Under the pieces are notes generated by a model. The model was not told the DNA's origin and did not search any database. It saw only the letters and a program-made list of their open reading frames with translations. A stretch of 64,000 nt of DNA from Stomorhina lunata. Taxonomy: Eukaryota > Arthropoda > Insecta > Diptera > Rhiniidae. The stretch spans positions 113,427,355 through 113,491,354 of the forward strand of contig OW121742.1 of NCBI GenBank assembly GCA_933228675.1, written 5' to 3'. Shown here one piece after another: positions 33,697 to 48,000 of the stretch. The first letter of the stretch is position 1. Every line of letters starts with the position of its first letter. The position numbers and the translations under genes are program-made.

Positions 33697-36600
33697 ATGA
33701 AAATTTTCCAAAGAATTATTTTTCAATAGAAAAAATATTCCAATGAAATATTTTTCTATAGAAAAATTTTCCAAAGAAATATTTTTCTATAGAAAAATTT
33801 TCCGAAGAAATATTTTTCTAGAGAAAAATTTTCCAAAGAAATATTTTTCTAGAGAAAAATTTTTCTATGAAAATTTTCCAAAAAACTATTTTTCTTCAGA
33901 AAAACTTCCCAAAGAAATATTTTTCTATAAAAAAATATTTTTCTATAGAAAAATTTTCAAAAAAAAAAAATATTTTTCTATAGAAAAATTTTCCAAAGAA
34001 ATATTTTTCTATAGAAAAATTTCCAAAGAAGAATTTTTCTAAAGAAAATTTTTCCAAAGAAATATTTTTCCAAAGAAAAATTTTCAAAATTAATATATTT
34101 CTATAGAAAAATATTCCAAAGAACTACTTTTCTATAGCAAAAATTTTCAAAGAAATATTTTTCTATAGAAAAATTTTTCAAAGAAATATTTTTCTATAGA
34201 AAAATTTTTCAAAGAAATATTTTTCTTTAGAAAAATTTTCCAAAGAAATATTTTTCTATAGAAAAAAATTCCAAAGAAATATTTTTCTATAGAAAAATTT
34301 TGCAAAAAAATATTTTTCAAAGAAATATTTTTCTAAAGAAAAACTTTCCAAAGAAATATTTTTCTATAGAAAAATTTTTCAAAGAAATATTTTTCTAAAG
34401 AAATATTTTGCAAAGAAATATTTTTCTATAGAAAAATTTTCCATAGAAATACTTTTCTATAGAAAAATTTTTCAAAGAAATATTTTTCTAAAGAAAAATT
34501 TTTCTATATACAAATTTTCCAAAGAAATATTTTTCTATAGAAAAATTTTTCAAAGAAATATTTTTCTAAAGAAAATTTTTCCAAAGAAATATTTTTCTAT
34601 AGAAATATTTCCCAAAAATAATATTTTTCTATAGAAAAATTTTCCAAAGAAATATTTTTTTATAGAAAAAATATTCAATAAAATAGTTTTCTATAGAAAA
34701 ATTTTCCAAAGAAATATTTCTCTACAGAAAAATTTTCTAAAGAAATATTTTTCTAAAGTAAAATTTTCAAAGAAATATTTTTCGGTAGAAAAATTTTTCA
34801 AAGAAATATTTTTCTATAAAAATGTTCGAAAGAAATATTTTTCCATAAAAGAATTTCCAAAAAATTATATTTCTATAGAAAAATTTTCGAAAGAAAAATT
34901 TTTTTTTTTGATAGAAAAATTTTTCAAAAAATATTTTTCTATGAAAATTTTTGAAAGAAATATTTTGCTATAAAAAAATTTCCAAAAAAATATTTTTCTG
35001 TAGAAAAATTTCCCAAAGAAATATTTTTTTATAGAAAAAATATTCAAAGAAATAGTTTCTATAGAAAAATTTTTCAAAGAAATATTTTTTCTATAGAAAC
35101 ATTTTTCAAAGAAATATTTTTCTAGAGAAAACTTTTGCAAAGAAATATTTTTCTAAAGAAAAGTTTTCCAAAGAAATATTTTTCTATAGAAAAATTTTCC
35201 ACAGAAATATTTTTCTATAGAAAAATTTTCCAAAGAAATATTTTTCTAAAGAAATATTTTCCAAAAATAATATTTTTCTATAGAAAACTTTTCCAAAGAA
35301 GTATTTTTCTAAAGAAAAATTTTCCAAAGAAATATTTTTCTAAAGAAAAATTTTCAAAATTAATATATTTTTATAGAAAAATATTCCAAAGAACTACTTT
35401 TCTATAGCAAAATTATTCAAAAAAAATATTTTTCTATAGAAAAATTTTTCAAAGAAATATTTTTCTATAGAAAAATTTTCAAAAAAATATTTTTCTATAG
35501 AAAAATTTTCCAAAGAAATATTTTTCTACAGAAAAATTTCCGAAAGAAATATTTTTCTATAGAAAAATTTTCCAAAGAAATATTTTTCTGAAGAGAAAAT
35601 TTTCAAAGAAATATTTTTCTAAAGAAAAATTTTGCAAAGTAATATTTTTCTATAGAAAAAATTTCCAAAGAAATATTTTCTATAAAAAAAATTTCAAAGG
35701 AAATATTTTTCTATAGAAAAAAATTCCAAAGAAATATTTTTCTATAGAAAAATTTTGCAAAAAAATTTCCAAAGAAATATTTTTCTATAGACAAATTTCC
35801 CATAGAAATATATTTCTATAGAAAAATTTTCCAAACAAATATTTTTCTATAGAAAAATTTTTCAAAAAAATATTTTTCTATAGAAAAATTTTCCAAAAAA
35901 ATATTTTTCTATGGAAAAATTTTCCACAGAAATATTTTTCTACAGAAAAATTTTCCATAGAAATATTTTTCTATAGAAATATTCTTCTAAAGAAAAATTT
36001 TCCAAAGAAATATTTTTCTATAGAATAATTTTCCAAAAAATTTTCCAAAGAAATATTTTTCAATAGAAAAATTTCCCACAGAAAAGAATTTCTATAAGAA
36101 AGAAATATTTCTCTACAGAAAAATTTTCTAAAGAAATATTTTTCTAAAGTAAAATTTTCAAAGAAATATTTTTCGGTAGAAAAATTTTTCAAAGAAATAT
36201 TTTTCTATAAAAATGTTCGAAAGAAATATTTTTCCATAAAAGAATTTCCAAAAAATTATATTTCTATAGAAAAATTTTCGAAAGAAAAATTTTTTTTTTT
36301 GATAGAAAAATTTTTCAAAAAATATTTTTCTATGAAAATTTTTGAAAGAAATATTTTGCTATAAAAAAATTTCCAAAAAAATATTTTTCTGTAGAAAAAT
36401 TTCCCAAAGAAATATTTTTTTATAGAAAAAATATTCAAAGAAATAGTTTCTATAGAAAAATTTTTCAAAGAAATATTTTTTCTATAGAAACATTTTTCAA
36501 AGAAATATTTTTCTAGAGAAAACTTTTGCAAAGAAATATTTTTCTAAAGAAAAGTTTTCCAAAGAAATATTTTTCTATAGAAAAATTTTCCACAGAAATA

Positions 36601-37735
36601 TTTTTCTATAGAAAAATTTTCCAAAGAAATATTTTTCTAAAGAAATATTTTCCAAAAATAATATTTTTCTATAGAAAACTTTTCCAAAGAAGTATTTTTC
36701 TAAAGAAAAATTTTCCAAAGAAATATTTTTCTAAAGAAAAATTTTCAAAATTAATATATTTTTATAGAAAAATATTCCAAAGAACTACTTTTCTATAGCA
36801 AAATTATTCAAAAAAATATTTTTCTATAGAAAAATTTTTCAAAGAAATATTTTTCTATAGAAAAATTTTCAAAAAAATATTTTTCTATAGAAAAATTTTC
36901 CAAAGAAATATTTTTCTACAGAAAAATTTCCGAAAGAAATATTTTTCTATAGAAAAATTTTCCAAAGAAATATTTTTCTGAAGAGAAAATTTTCAAAGAA
37001 ATATTTTTCTAAAGAAAAATTTTGCAAAGTAATATTTTTCTATAGAAAAAATTTCCAAAGAAATATTTTCTATAAAAAAAATTTCAAAGGAAATATTTTT
37101 CTATAGAAAAAAATTCCAAAGAAATATTTTTCTATAGAAAAATTTTGCAAAAAAATTTCCAAAGAAATATTTTTCTATAGACAAATTTCCCATAGAAATA
37201 TATTTCTATAGAAAAATTTTCCAAACAAATATTTTTCTATAGAAAAATTTTTCAAAAAAATATTTTTCTATAGAAAAATTTTCCAAAAAAATATTTTTCT
37301 ATGGAAAAATTTTCCACAGAAATATTTTTCTACAGAAAAATTTTCCATAGAAATATTTTTCTATAGAAATATTCTTCTAAAGAAAAATTTTCCAAAGAAA
37401 TATTTTTCTATAGAATAATTTTCCAAAAAATTTTCCAAAGAAATATTTTTCAATAGAAAAATTTCCCACAGAAAAGAATTTCTATAGAAAATTTTTTCAA
37501 ATAAATATTTTTCTATAGAAAAAATTTCCAAACAAATATTTTCTATAGAAAATTTTTACAAACAAATTTTTTTCTATAGAAAAATTTTCCAAAGAAATAT
37601 AGTTCTATAGAAAAATTTTCTAAAGAAATATTTTTCTATAGAAAAATTTCCCAAAGAAATATATTTCTATAGAAAATTTTTCCAAACAAATATTTTTCTA
37701 TAGAAAAATTTTCCAAAGAAATATTTTTCTATAGA
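33697..37735 (-). repeat. Satellite I: 31-bp array, about 130 copies, degenerate
   Basis: The monomer is CCAAAGAAATA plus TTTTTCTATAGAAAAATTTT. The spacer is the reverse complement of the TTTCTTTGG subtype of satellite H, so the array is inverted relative to H. Copies are much more diverged than in H or J. Confidence 0.95.
34710..37487. repeat. Direct 1.39-kb segmental duplication inside satellite I
   Basis: The segment about 34710-36097 recurs at about 36100-37487. The offset is 1391 bases in the left part and 1390 after a one-base A-run difference near 35410. Landmarks: TTTTTCGGTAG at 34782 and 36172; GAATTTCTATA at 36085 and 37475. Confidence 0.95.
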
Positions 37736-39893
37736 AAAAATGTGACGTTAGGATGACTTTTTCTATATAGAAAAAGTGTGACGTTAGGATGACTTTTTCT
37801 ATATAGAAAAAGTGTGACGTTAGGATGACTTTTTCTATATAGAAAAAGTGTGACGTTAGGATGACTTTTTCTATATAGAAAAAGTGTGACGTTAGGATGA
37901 CTTTTTCTATATAGAAAAAGTGTGACGTTAGGATGACTTTTTCTATATAGAAAAAGTGTGACGTTAGGATGACTTTTTCTATATAGAAAAAGTGTGACGT
38001 TAGGATGACTTTTTCTATATAGAAAAAGTGTGACGTTAGGATGACTTTTTCTATATAGAAAAAGTGTGACGTTAGGATGACTTTTTCTATATAGAAAAAG
38101 TGTGACGTTAGGATGACTTTTTCTATATAGAAAAAGTGTGACGTTAGGATGACTTTTTCTATATAGAAAAAGTGTGACGTTAGGATGACTTTTTCTATAT
38201 AGAAAAAGTGTGACGTTAGGATGACTTTTTCTATATAGAAAAAGTGTGACGTTAGGATGACTTTTTCTATATAGAAAAAGTGTGACGTTAGGATGACTTT
38301 TTCTATATAGAAAAAGTGTGACGTTAGGATGACTTTTTCTATATAGAAAAAGTGTGACGTTAGGATGACTTTTTCTATATAGAAAAAGTGTGACGTTAGG
38401 ATGACTTTTTCTATATAGAAAAAGTGTGACGTTAGGATGACTTTTTCTATATAGAAAAAGTGTGACGTTAGGATGACTTTTTCTATATAGAAAAAGTGTG
38501 ACGTTAGGATGACTTTTTCTATATAGAAAAAGTGTGACGTTAGGATGACTTTTTCTATATAGAAAAAGTGTGACGTTAGGATGACTTTTTCTATATAGAA
38601 AAAGTGTGACGTTAGGATGACTTTTTCTATATAGAAAAAGTGTGACGTTAGGATGACTTTTTCTATATAGAAAAAGTGTGACGTTAGGATGACTTTTTCT
38701 ATATAGAAAAAGTGTGACGTTAGGATGACTTTTTCTATATAGAAAAAGTGTGACGTTAGGATGACTTTTTCTATATAGAAAAAGTGTGACGTTAGGATGA
38801 CTTTTTCTATATAGAAAAAGTGTGACGTTAGGATGACTTTTTCTATATAGAAAAAGTGTGACGTTAGGATGACTTTTTCTATATAGAAAAAGTGTGACGT
38901 TAGGATGACTTTTTCTATATAGAAAAAGTGTGACGTTAGGATGACTTTTTCTATATAGAAAAAGTGTGACGTTAGGATGACTTTTTCTATATAGAAAAAG
39001 TGTGACGTTAGGATGACTTTTTCTATATAGAAAAAGTGTGACGTTAGGATGACTTTTTCTATATAGAAAAAGTGTGACGTTAGGATGACTTTTTCTATAT
39101 AGAAAAAGTATGACGTTAGGATGACTTTTTCTATATAGAAAAAGTGTGACGTTAGGATGACTTTTTCTATATAGAAAAAGTGTGACGTTAGGATGACTTT
39201 TTCTATATAGAAAAAGTGTGACGTTAGGATGACTTTTTCTATATAGAAAAAGTGTGACGTTAGGATGACTTTTTCTATATAGAAAAAGTGTGACGTTAGG
39301 ATGACTTTTTCTATATAGAAAAAGTGTGACGTTAGGATGACTTTTTCTATATAGAAAAAGTGTGACGTTAGGATGACTTTTTCTATATAGAAAAAGTGTG
39401 ACGTTAGGATGACTTTTTCTATATAGAAAAAGTGTGACGTTAGGATGACTTTTTCTATATAGAAAAAGTGTGACGTTAGGATGACTTTTTCTATATAGAA
39501 AAAGTGTGACGTTAGGATGACTTTTTCTATATAGAAAAAGTGTGACGTTAGGATGACTTTTTCTATATAGAAAAAGTGTGACGTTAGGATGACTTTTTCT
39601 ATATAGAAAAAGTGTGACGTTAGGATGACTTTTTCTATATAGAAAAAGTGTGACGTTAGGATGACTTTTTCTATATAGAAAAAGTGTGACGTTAGGATGA
39701 CTTTTTCTATATAGAAAAAGTGTGACGTTAGGATGACTTTTTCTATATAGAAAAAGTGTGACGTTAGGATGACTTTTTCTATATAGAAAAAGTGTGACGT
39801 TAGGATGACTTTTTCTATATAGAAAAAGTGTGACGTTAGGAAGACTTTTTCTATATAGAAAAAATGTGACGTTAGGATGACTTTTTTTATATA
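37736..39893. repeat. Satellite J: 36-bp near-invariant array, about 60 copies
   Basis: The monomer is GTGTGACGTTAGGATGAC plus the 18-bp palindrome TTTTTCTATATAGAAAAA. Inner copies are identical apart from one G-to-A change near 39110; changes are otherwise confined to the edges. Because 36 is a multiple of 3, the minus strand has a 730-codon frame (37729-39921) encoding YRKSHPNVTLFL again and again; a second minus frame is also stop-free. I interpret both as consequences of the period. Confidence 0.98.
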
Positions 39894-41215
39894 GCGGCTG
39901 ATAAAGAATGTTATATGTCATAAATTAAATGTAGATAGTTTTATGATTCCTTATAAAGGGCTTTTAAATGATTATTAATTTATTATGAACTTAACAGCAG
40001 GTGCAGCTTCAAATGAAGTAACAAATTTTAATTTACATTTAATTCTTAAAATTAGATAAAAATCTAGAAAAATTTTCGTTATTAAAAGAGTCTTTGTAGA
40101 GTTATAAATCAACAGGTGCCAAGATGAGTTTTTGTGATATTTTGGATCTTTAAAGATCTTTTGCTCTTAGTTTTATAGTTTAGCATAATAATTTTTAAGG
40201 TTATAATTTTAAAAATGAATTTTTAAGGTAATAAAATCATAAAATTTAACTCGTTTGGTTATTCTGGGGAAGATTTTTATCAGTTTTTATATTTAACGAA
40301 AAATTTCATAATTATATGAAATTTGAGATATGAATTTGAAAGCCTATCTTAGTTTTTGGAAATTATAATGTGGAAAATTTATCAAGACTTATAAGATTTT
40401 TTTTTCAATTTTACACAGATTTAAGCCTCTTTAAATCTTTTGAATGAGACTAGATGAGTTTTTTTCTTAACATTTTTTATTACAAAATTCGGTTTTATTT
40501 TGATTTTTATTGAAAATGTTGAAAAAAAATTTTTTTTTTGCTTACACTTTTGCTCATAACTTTTGACCTTTATCTTAGATATTAAAATTTTTTTAATTTT
40601 ATTAAAATCCAATATCTTTGGAATATTTTTACGATATAAACCACAAAATTTTTGAAACCATAAAACCTCTACTGCCTACTTTTCAAAATGACCTTTATTA
40701 ATTAAAAATGCATATTGTTGCTTCTTTTTTTAAGTTTATATCCAAAAATTTAAATTTATATCGATTTTTATAAATGAAAACGATTCGTTCCCCCATATTA
40801 ACCCTAATCAGTGGTAATTTTATCTTATAGGGGGCAGAGCCATCTACTCATCATCTTTCAAATCCCAAACCTAAGCAACAAATAATTCTTTTGTTTCGGA
40901 AAAAATCTTAAATGAAATCTTTTGAGAAAACCTACTCGTTATGAATACTTGGTTAATTAGCGCGAAACATGATCATAAATTTGGAAAATATTTTGTTAAT
41001 AAAAATTAACAAGTTTTTTTTGTTTGTTTCTTGCTACAACAGGTAAAAATTTAGACAATAAAACAGAATTATAGAAAAAAAATATATAAATAATTTTAGA
41101 GTTAATCAGATATGACTTTAAAATGCAACAGATGAAGCCAGAAATATAAACACACAATAATTCAGATGACAAGCGAAAGTGAGGGAAATTAGAATAAGGG
41201 CAAGTGTTCTCAACA
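39894..41215. other. AT-rich island, one weak exon-like segment
   Basis: Mostly A/T-rich. ATTTTATCTTATAG ends at about 40831 and is followed by a GC-richer stretch (GGGGCAGAGCCATC) in which all three frames stay open for 13-26 codons. No protein is recognised. The 63-codon frame at 40421-40612 is low complexity. Confidence 0.3.
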
Positions 41216-44200
41216 CTAAAAAATTCTCGATAGAAATATTTTTCTAAAGAAAAAATTTTGATAGAAATATTTTTCTATAGAAAAAATTTCGATAGAAATA
41301 TTTTTCTATAGGAAAAATTTCCAAAGAAATATTTACTATAGAAAACATATTCCAAAGAAATATTTTTCTATAGAAAAAATTTCGATAGAAATATTTTTCT
41401 ATAGAAAAAATTTCGATAGAAATATTTTTCTATAGAAAAAATTTCGATAGAAATATTTTTCTATAGAAAAAATTTCGATAGAAATATTTTTCTATAGAAA
41501 AAATTTCGATAGAAATATTTTTCTATAGAAAAAATTTCGATAGAAATACTTTTCTATAGAAAAATTTTCCAAAGAAATATTTTTCTATAGAAAAAATTTT
41601 CAATAGAAATATTTTTCTACAGAAAAATTTTCCAAAGAAATATTTTTCTATAGAAAAAATTTCGATAGAAATATTTTTCTATAGAAAAAATTTCGATAGA
41701 AATATTTTTCTATAGAAAAAATTTTGATAGAAATATTTTTCTATAGGAAAAACTTCCAAAGAAATATTTACTATAGAAAACATATTCCAAAGAAATATAT
41801 TTCTATAGAAAAAATTTCGATAGAAATATTTTTCTATAGGAAAAATTTCCAAAGAAATATTTACTATAGAAAACATATTCCAAAGAAATATTTTTCTATA
41901 GAAAAAATTTCGATAGAAATATTTTTCTATAGAAAAAATTTCGATAGAAATATTTTTCTATAGAAAAAATTTTGATAGAAATATTTTTCTATAGGAAAAA
42001 TTTCCAAAGAAATATTTACTATAGAAAACATATTCCAAAGAAATATTTTTCTATAGAAAAAATTTCGATAGAAATATTTTTCTATAGAAAAAATTTCGAT
42101 AGAAATATTTTTCTATAGAAAAATTTTCCAAAGAAATATTTTTCTATAGAAAAAATTTTCAATAGAAATATTTTTCTACAGAAAAATTTTCCAAAGAAAT
42201 ATTTTTCTATAGAAAAAATTTCGATAGAAATATTTTTCTATAGAAAAAATTTCGATAGAAATATTTTTCTATAGAAAAAATTTTGATAGAAATATTTTTC
42301 TATAGGAAAAATTTCCAAAGAAATATTTACTATAGAAAACATATTCCAAAGAAATATATTTCTATAGAAAAAATTTCGATAGAAATATTTTTCTATAGGA
42401 AAAATTTCCAAAGAAATATTTACTATAGAAAACATATTCCAAAGAAATATAATTCTATAGAAAAAATTTCGATAGAAATATTTTTCTATAGGAAAAATTT
42501 CCAAAGAAATATTTACTATAGAAAACATATTTCAAAGAAATATTTTTCTATAGAAAAAATTTCGATAGAAATATTTTTCTATAGAAAAAATTTCGATAGA
42601 AATATTTTTCTATAGAAAAAATTTTGATAGAAATATTTTTCTATAGAAAAAATTTTGATAGAAATATTTTTCTATAGAAAAAATTTTGATAGAAATATTT
42701 TTCTATAGAAAAAATTTTGATAGAAATATTTTTCTATAGGAAAAATTTCCAAAGAAATATTTACTATAGAAAACATATTCCAAAGAAATATATTTCTATA
42801 GAAAAAATTTCGATAGAAATATTTTTCTATAGACAAAATTTTGATAGAAATAGTTTTCTATAGAAAAAATTTCGATAGAAATATTTTTCTATAGAAAAAA
42901 TTTCGATAGAAATATTTTTCTATAGAAAAAATTTTGATAGAAATATTTTTCTATAGAAAAAATTTTGATAGAAATATTTTTCTATAGAAAAAATTTTGAT
43001 AGAAATATTTTTCTATAGAAAAAATTTTGATAGAAATATTTTTCTATAGGAAAAATTTCCAAAGAAATATTTACTATAGAAAACATATTCCAAAGAAATA
43101 TATTTCTATAGAAAAAATTTCGATAGAAATATTTTTCTATAGACAAAATTTTGATAGAAATAGTTTTCTATAGAAAAAATTTCGATAGAAATATTTTTCT
43201 ATAGAAAAAATTTCGATAGAAATATTTTTCTATAGAAAAAATTTCGATAGAAATATTTTTCTATAGAAAAAATTTCGATAGAAATATTTTTCTATAGAAA
43301 AAATTTCCAAAGAAATATTTACTATAGAAAACATATTCCAAAGAAATATATTTCTATAGAAAAAATTTCGATAGAAATATTTTTCTATAGGAAAAATTTC
43401 CAAAGAAATATTTACTATAGAAAACATATTCCAAAGAAATATATTTCTATAGAAAAAATTTCGATAGAAATATTTTTCTATAGGAAAAATTTCCAAAGAA
43501 ATATTTACTATAGAAAACATATTCCAAAGAAATATAATTCTATAGAAAAAATTTCGATAGAAATATTTTTCTATAGGAAAAATTTCCAAAGAAATATTTA
43601 CTATAGAAAACATATTTCAAAGAAATATTTTTCTATAGAAAAAATTTCGATAGAAATATTTTTCTATAGAAAAAATTTCGATAGAAATATTTTTCTATAG
43701 AAAAAATTTTGATAGAAATATTTTTCTATAGAAAAAATTTTGATAGAAATATTTTTCTATAGAAAAAATTTTGATAGAAATATTTTTCTATAGAAAAAAT
43801 TTTGATAGAAATATTTTTCTATAGGAAAAATTTCCAAAGAAATATTTACTATAGAAAACATATTCCAAAGAAATATATTTCTATAGAAAAAATTTCGATA
43901 GAAATATTTTTCTATAGACAAAATTTTGATAGAAATAGTTTTCTATAGAAAAAATTTCGATAGAAATATTTTTCTATAGAAAAAATTTCGATAGAAATAT
44001 TTTTCTATAGAAAAAATTTCGATAGAAATATTTTTCTATAGAAAAAATTTCGATAGAAATATTTTTCTATAGAAAAAATTTCCAAAGAAATATTTACTAT
44101 AGAAAACATATTCCAAAGAAATATATTTCTATAGAAAAAATTTCGATAGAAATATTTTTCTATAGGAAAAATTTCCAAAGAAATATTTACTATAGAAAAC

Positions 44201-45050
44201 ATATTCCAAAGAAATATTTTTCTATAGAAAAAATTTCGATAGAAATATTTTTCTATAGACAAAATTTTGATAGAAATATTTTTCTATAGAAAAAATTTCG
44301 ATAGAAATATTTTTCTATAGAAAAAATTTCGATAGAAATATTTTTCTATAGAAAAAATTTCCAAAGAAATATTTACTATAGAAAACATATTCCAAAGAAA
44401 TATATTTCTATAGAAAAAATTTCGATAGAAATATTTTTCTATAGGAAAAATTTCCAAAGAAATATTTACTATAGAAAACATATTCCAAAGAAATATATTT
44501 CTATAGAAAAAATTTCGATAGAAATATTTTTCTATAGGAAAAATTTCCAAAGAAATATTTACTATAGAAAACATATTCCAAAGAAATATTTTTCTATAGA
44601 AAAAATTTCGATAGAAATATTTTTCTATAGAAAAAATTTCGATAGAAATATTTTTCTATAGACAAAATTTTGATAGAAATATTTTTCTATAGAAAAAATT
44701 TCGATAGAAATATTTTTCTATAGAAAAAATTTCGATAGAAATATTTTTCTATAGAAAAAATTTCCAAAGAAATATTTACTATAGAAAACATATTCCAAAG
44801 AAATATTTTTCTATAGAAAAAATTTCGATAGAAATATTTTTCTATAGAAAAAATTTCGATAGAAATATTTTCTTATAGGAAAAATTTCCAAAGAAATATT
44901 TACTATAGAAAACATATTCCAAAGAAATATTTTTCTATAGAAAAAATTTCGATAGAAATATTTTTCTATAGAAAAAATTTCGATAGAAATATTTTTCTAT
45001 AGAAAAAATTTCGATAGAAATATTTTTCTTTAGAAAAAATTTTGATAGAA
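41216..45050 (-). repeat. Satellite K: 31-bp array with higher-order units, about 124 copies
   Basis: The base monomer is TTTCGATAGAAATA plus TTTTTCTATAGAAAAA. A multi-monomer block recurs many times: GGAAAAATTTCCAAAG, then AAATATTTACTATAG, then AAAACATATTCCAAAG, then the base monomer (for example near 41330, 41750, 42300, 43310, 43840, 44090, 44450, 44760). CGATAG is the reverse complement of the CTATCG subtype of satellite H. Confidence 0.96.
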
Positions 45051-48000
45051 ATATTTTTCTATAGAAAAATTTTCGTTAGAAATATTTTTCTATAGAAAAA
45101 TTTTCGTTAGAAATATTTTTCTATAGAAAAATTTTCGTTAGAAATATTTTTCTATAGAAAAATTTTCGTTAGAAATATTTTTCTATAGAAAAATTTTCGT
45201 TAGAAATATTTTTCTATAGAAAAATTTTCGTTAGAAATATTTTTCTATAGAAAAATTTTCGTTAGAAATATTTTTCTATAGAAAAATTTTCGTTAGAAAT
45301 ATTTTTCTATAGAAAAATTTTCGTTAGAAATATTTTTCTATAGAAAAATTTTCGTTAGAAATATTTTTCTATAGAAAAATTTTCGTTAGAAATATTTTTC
45401 TATAGAAAAATTTTCGTTAGAAATATTTTGCGATAGAAAAATTTTCGTTAGAAATATTTTGCGATAGAAAAATTTTAGTTAGAAATATTTTGCGATAGAA
45501 AAATTTTCGTTAGAAATATTTTGCGATAGAAAAATTTTCGTTAGAAATATTTTGCGATAAAAAAATTTCCGTTAGAAATATTTTGCGATAGAAAAATTTT
45601 TCTTAGAAATATTTTGCGATAGAAAAATTTTTCTTAGAAATATTTTGCGATAGAAAAATTTTCGTTAGAAATATTTTTCTATAGAAAAATTTTCTTTAGA
45701 AATATTTTTCTATAGAAAAATTTTCGTTAGAAATATTTTGCGATAGAAAAATTTTCGTTAGAAATATTTATAGAAAAAATTTTGATAGAAATATTTTTCT
45801 ATAGGAAAAATTTCCAAAGAAATATTTACTATAGAAAACATATTCCAAAGAAATATTTCTCTATAGAAAAAATTTCGATAGAAATATTTTTCTATAGAAA
45901 AAATTTCGTTAGAAATATTTTTCTATAGAAAAAATTTCGATAGAAATATTTTTCTTTAGAAAAAATTTTGATAGAAATATTTTTCTATAGAAAAATTTTC
46001 GTTAGAAATATTTTTCTATAGAAAAATTTTCGTTAGAAATATTTTTCTATAGAAAAATTTTCGTTAGAAATATTTTTCTATAGAAAAATTTTCGTTAGAA
46101 ATATTTTTCTATAGAAAAATTTTCGTTAGAAATATTTTTCTATAGAAAAATTTTCGTTAGAAATATTTTTCTATAGAAAAATTTTCGTTAGAAATATTTT
46201 TCTATAGAAAAATTTTCGTTAGAAATATTTTTCTATAGAAAAATTTTCGTTAGAAATATTTTTCTATAGAAAAATTTTCGTTAGAAATATTTTTCTATAG
46301 AAAAATTTTCGTTAGAAATATTTTTCTATAGAAAAAATTTCGTTAGAAATATTTTGCGATAGAAAAATTTTCGTTAGAAATATTTTGCGATAGAAAAATT
46401 TTAGTTAGAAATATTTTGCGATAGAAAAATTTTCGTTAGAAATATTTTGCGATAGAAAAATTTTCGTTAGAAATATTTTGCGATAAAAAAATTTTTCTTA
46501 GAAATATTTTGCGATAGAAAAATTTTTCTTAGAAATATTTTGCGATAGAAAAATTTTCGTTAGAAATATTTTGCGATAGAAAAATTTTCGTTAGAAATAT
46601 TTTTCTATAGAAAAATTTTCTTTAGAAATATTTTTCTATAGAAAAATTTTCGTTAGAAATATTTTGCGATAGAAAAATTTTCGTTAGAAATATTTTGCGA
46701 TAAAAAAATTTCCGTTAGAAATATTTTGCGATAGAAAAATTTTCGTTAGAAATATTTTGCGATAGAAAAATTTTTCTTAGAAATATTTTGCGATAGAAAA
46801 ATTTTTCTTAGAAATATTTTGCGATAGAAAAATTTTTCTTAGAAATATTTTGCGATAGAAAAATTTTCTTTAGAAATATTTTTCTATAGAAAAATTTTCG
46901 TTAGAAATATTTTCTATAGAAAAGTTTTCGTTAGAAATATTTTTCTATAGAAAAATTTTCGTTAGAAATATTTTTCTATAGAAAAATTTTCGTTAGAAAT
47001 ATTTTTCTATAGAAAAATTTTCGTTAGAAATATTTTTTTATAGAAAAATTTTCGTTAGAAATATTTTTCTATAGAAAAATTTTCGTTAGAAATATTTTTC
47101 TATAGAAAAATTTTCGTTAGAAATATTTTTCTATAGAAAAATTTTCGTTAGAAATATTTTTCTATAGAAAAATTTTCGTTAGAAATATTTTTCTATAGAA
47201 AAATTTTCGTTAGAAATATTTTGCGATAGAAAAATTTTCGTTAGAAATATTTTGCGATAAAAAAATTTCCGTTAGAAATATTTTGCGATAGAAAAATTTT
47301 CGTTAGAAATATTTTGCGATAGAAAAATTTTTCTTAGAAATATTTTGCGATAGAAAAATTTTTCTTAGAAATATTTTGCGATAGAAAAATTTTTCTTAGA
47401 AATATTTTGCGATAGAAAAATTTTCGTTAGAAATATTTTTCTATAGAAAAATTTTCTTTAGAAATATTTTTCTATAGAAAAATTTTCTTTAGAAATATTT
47501 TTGTATAGAAAAATTTTCTTTAGAAATATTTTTCTATAGAAAAATTTTCTTTAGAAATATTTTTCTATAGAAAAATTTTCTTTAGAAATATTTTTCTATA
47601 GAAAAATTTTCTTTAGAAATATTTTTCTATAGAAAAATTTTCTTTAGAAATATTTTTTTATAGAAAAATTTTCTTTAGAAATATTTTTTTATAGAAAAAT
47701 TTTCTTTAGAAATATTTTTCTATAGAAAAATTTTCTTTAGAAATATTTTTCTATAGAAAAATTTTCTTTAGAAATATTTTTCTATAGAAAAATTTTCTTT
47801 AGAAATATTTAGCGATAGAAAAATTTTTCTATAGAAAAATTTTCTTTAGAAATATTTTTCTATAGAAAAATTTTCTTTAGAAATATTTTGCGATAAAAAA
47901 ATTTCCGTTAGAAATATTTTGCGATAGAAAAATTTTCGTTAGAAATATTTTGCGATAGAAAAATTTTTCTTAGAAATATTTTGCGATAGAAAAATTTTTC

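Noticed and set aside
37729..39921. 730-codon minus-strand frame as a real repetitive protein
   Set aside because: It coincides with the 36-bp satellite, whose period is divisible by 3. A second minus frame is equally open, and there is no unique coding sequence or signal at either end.
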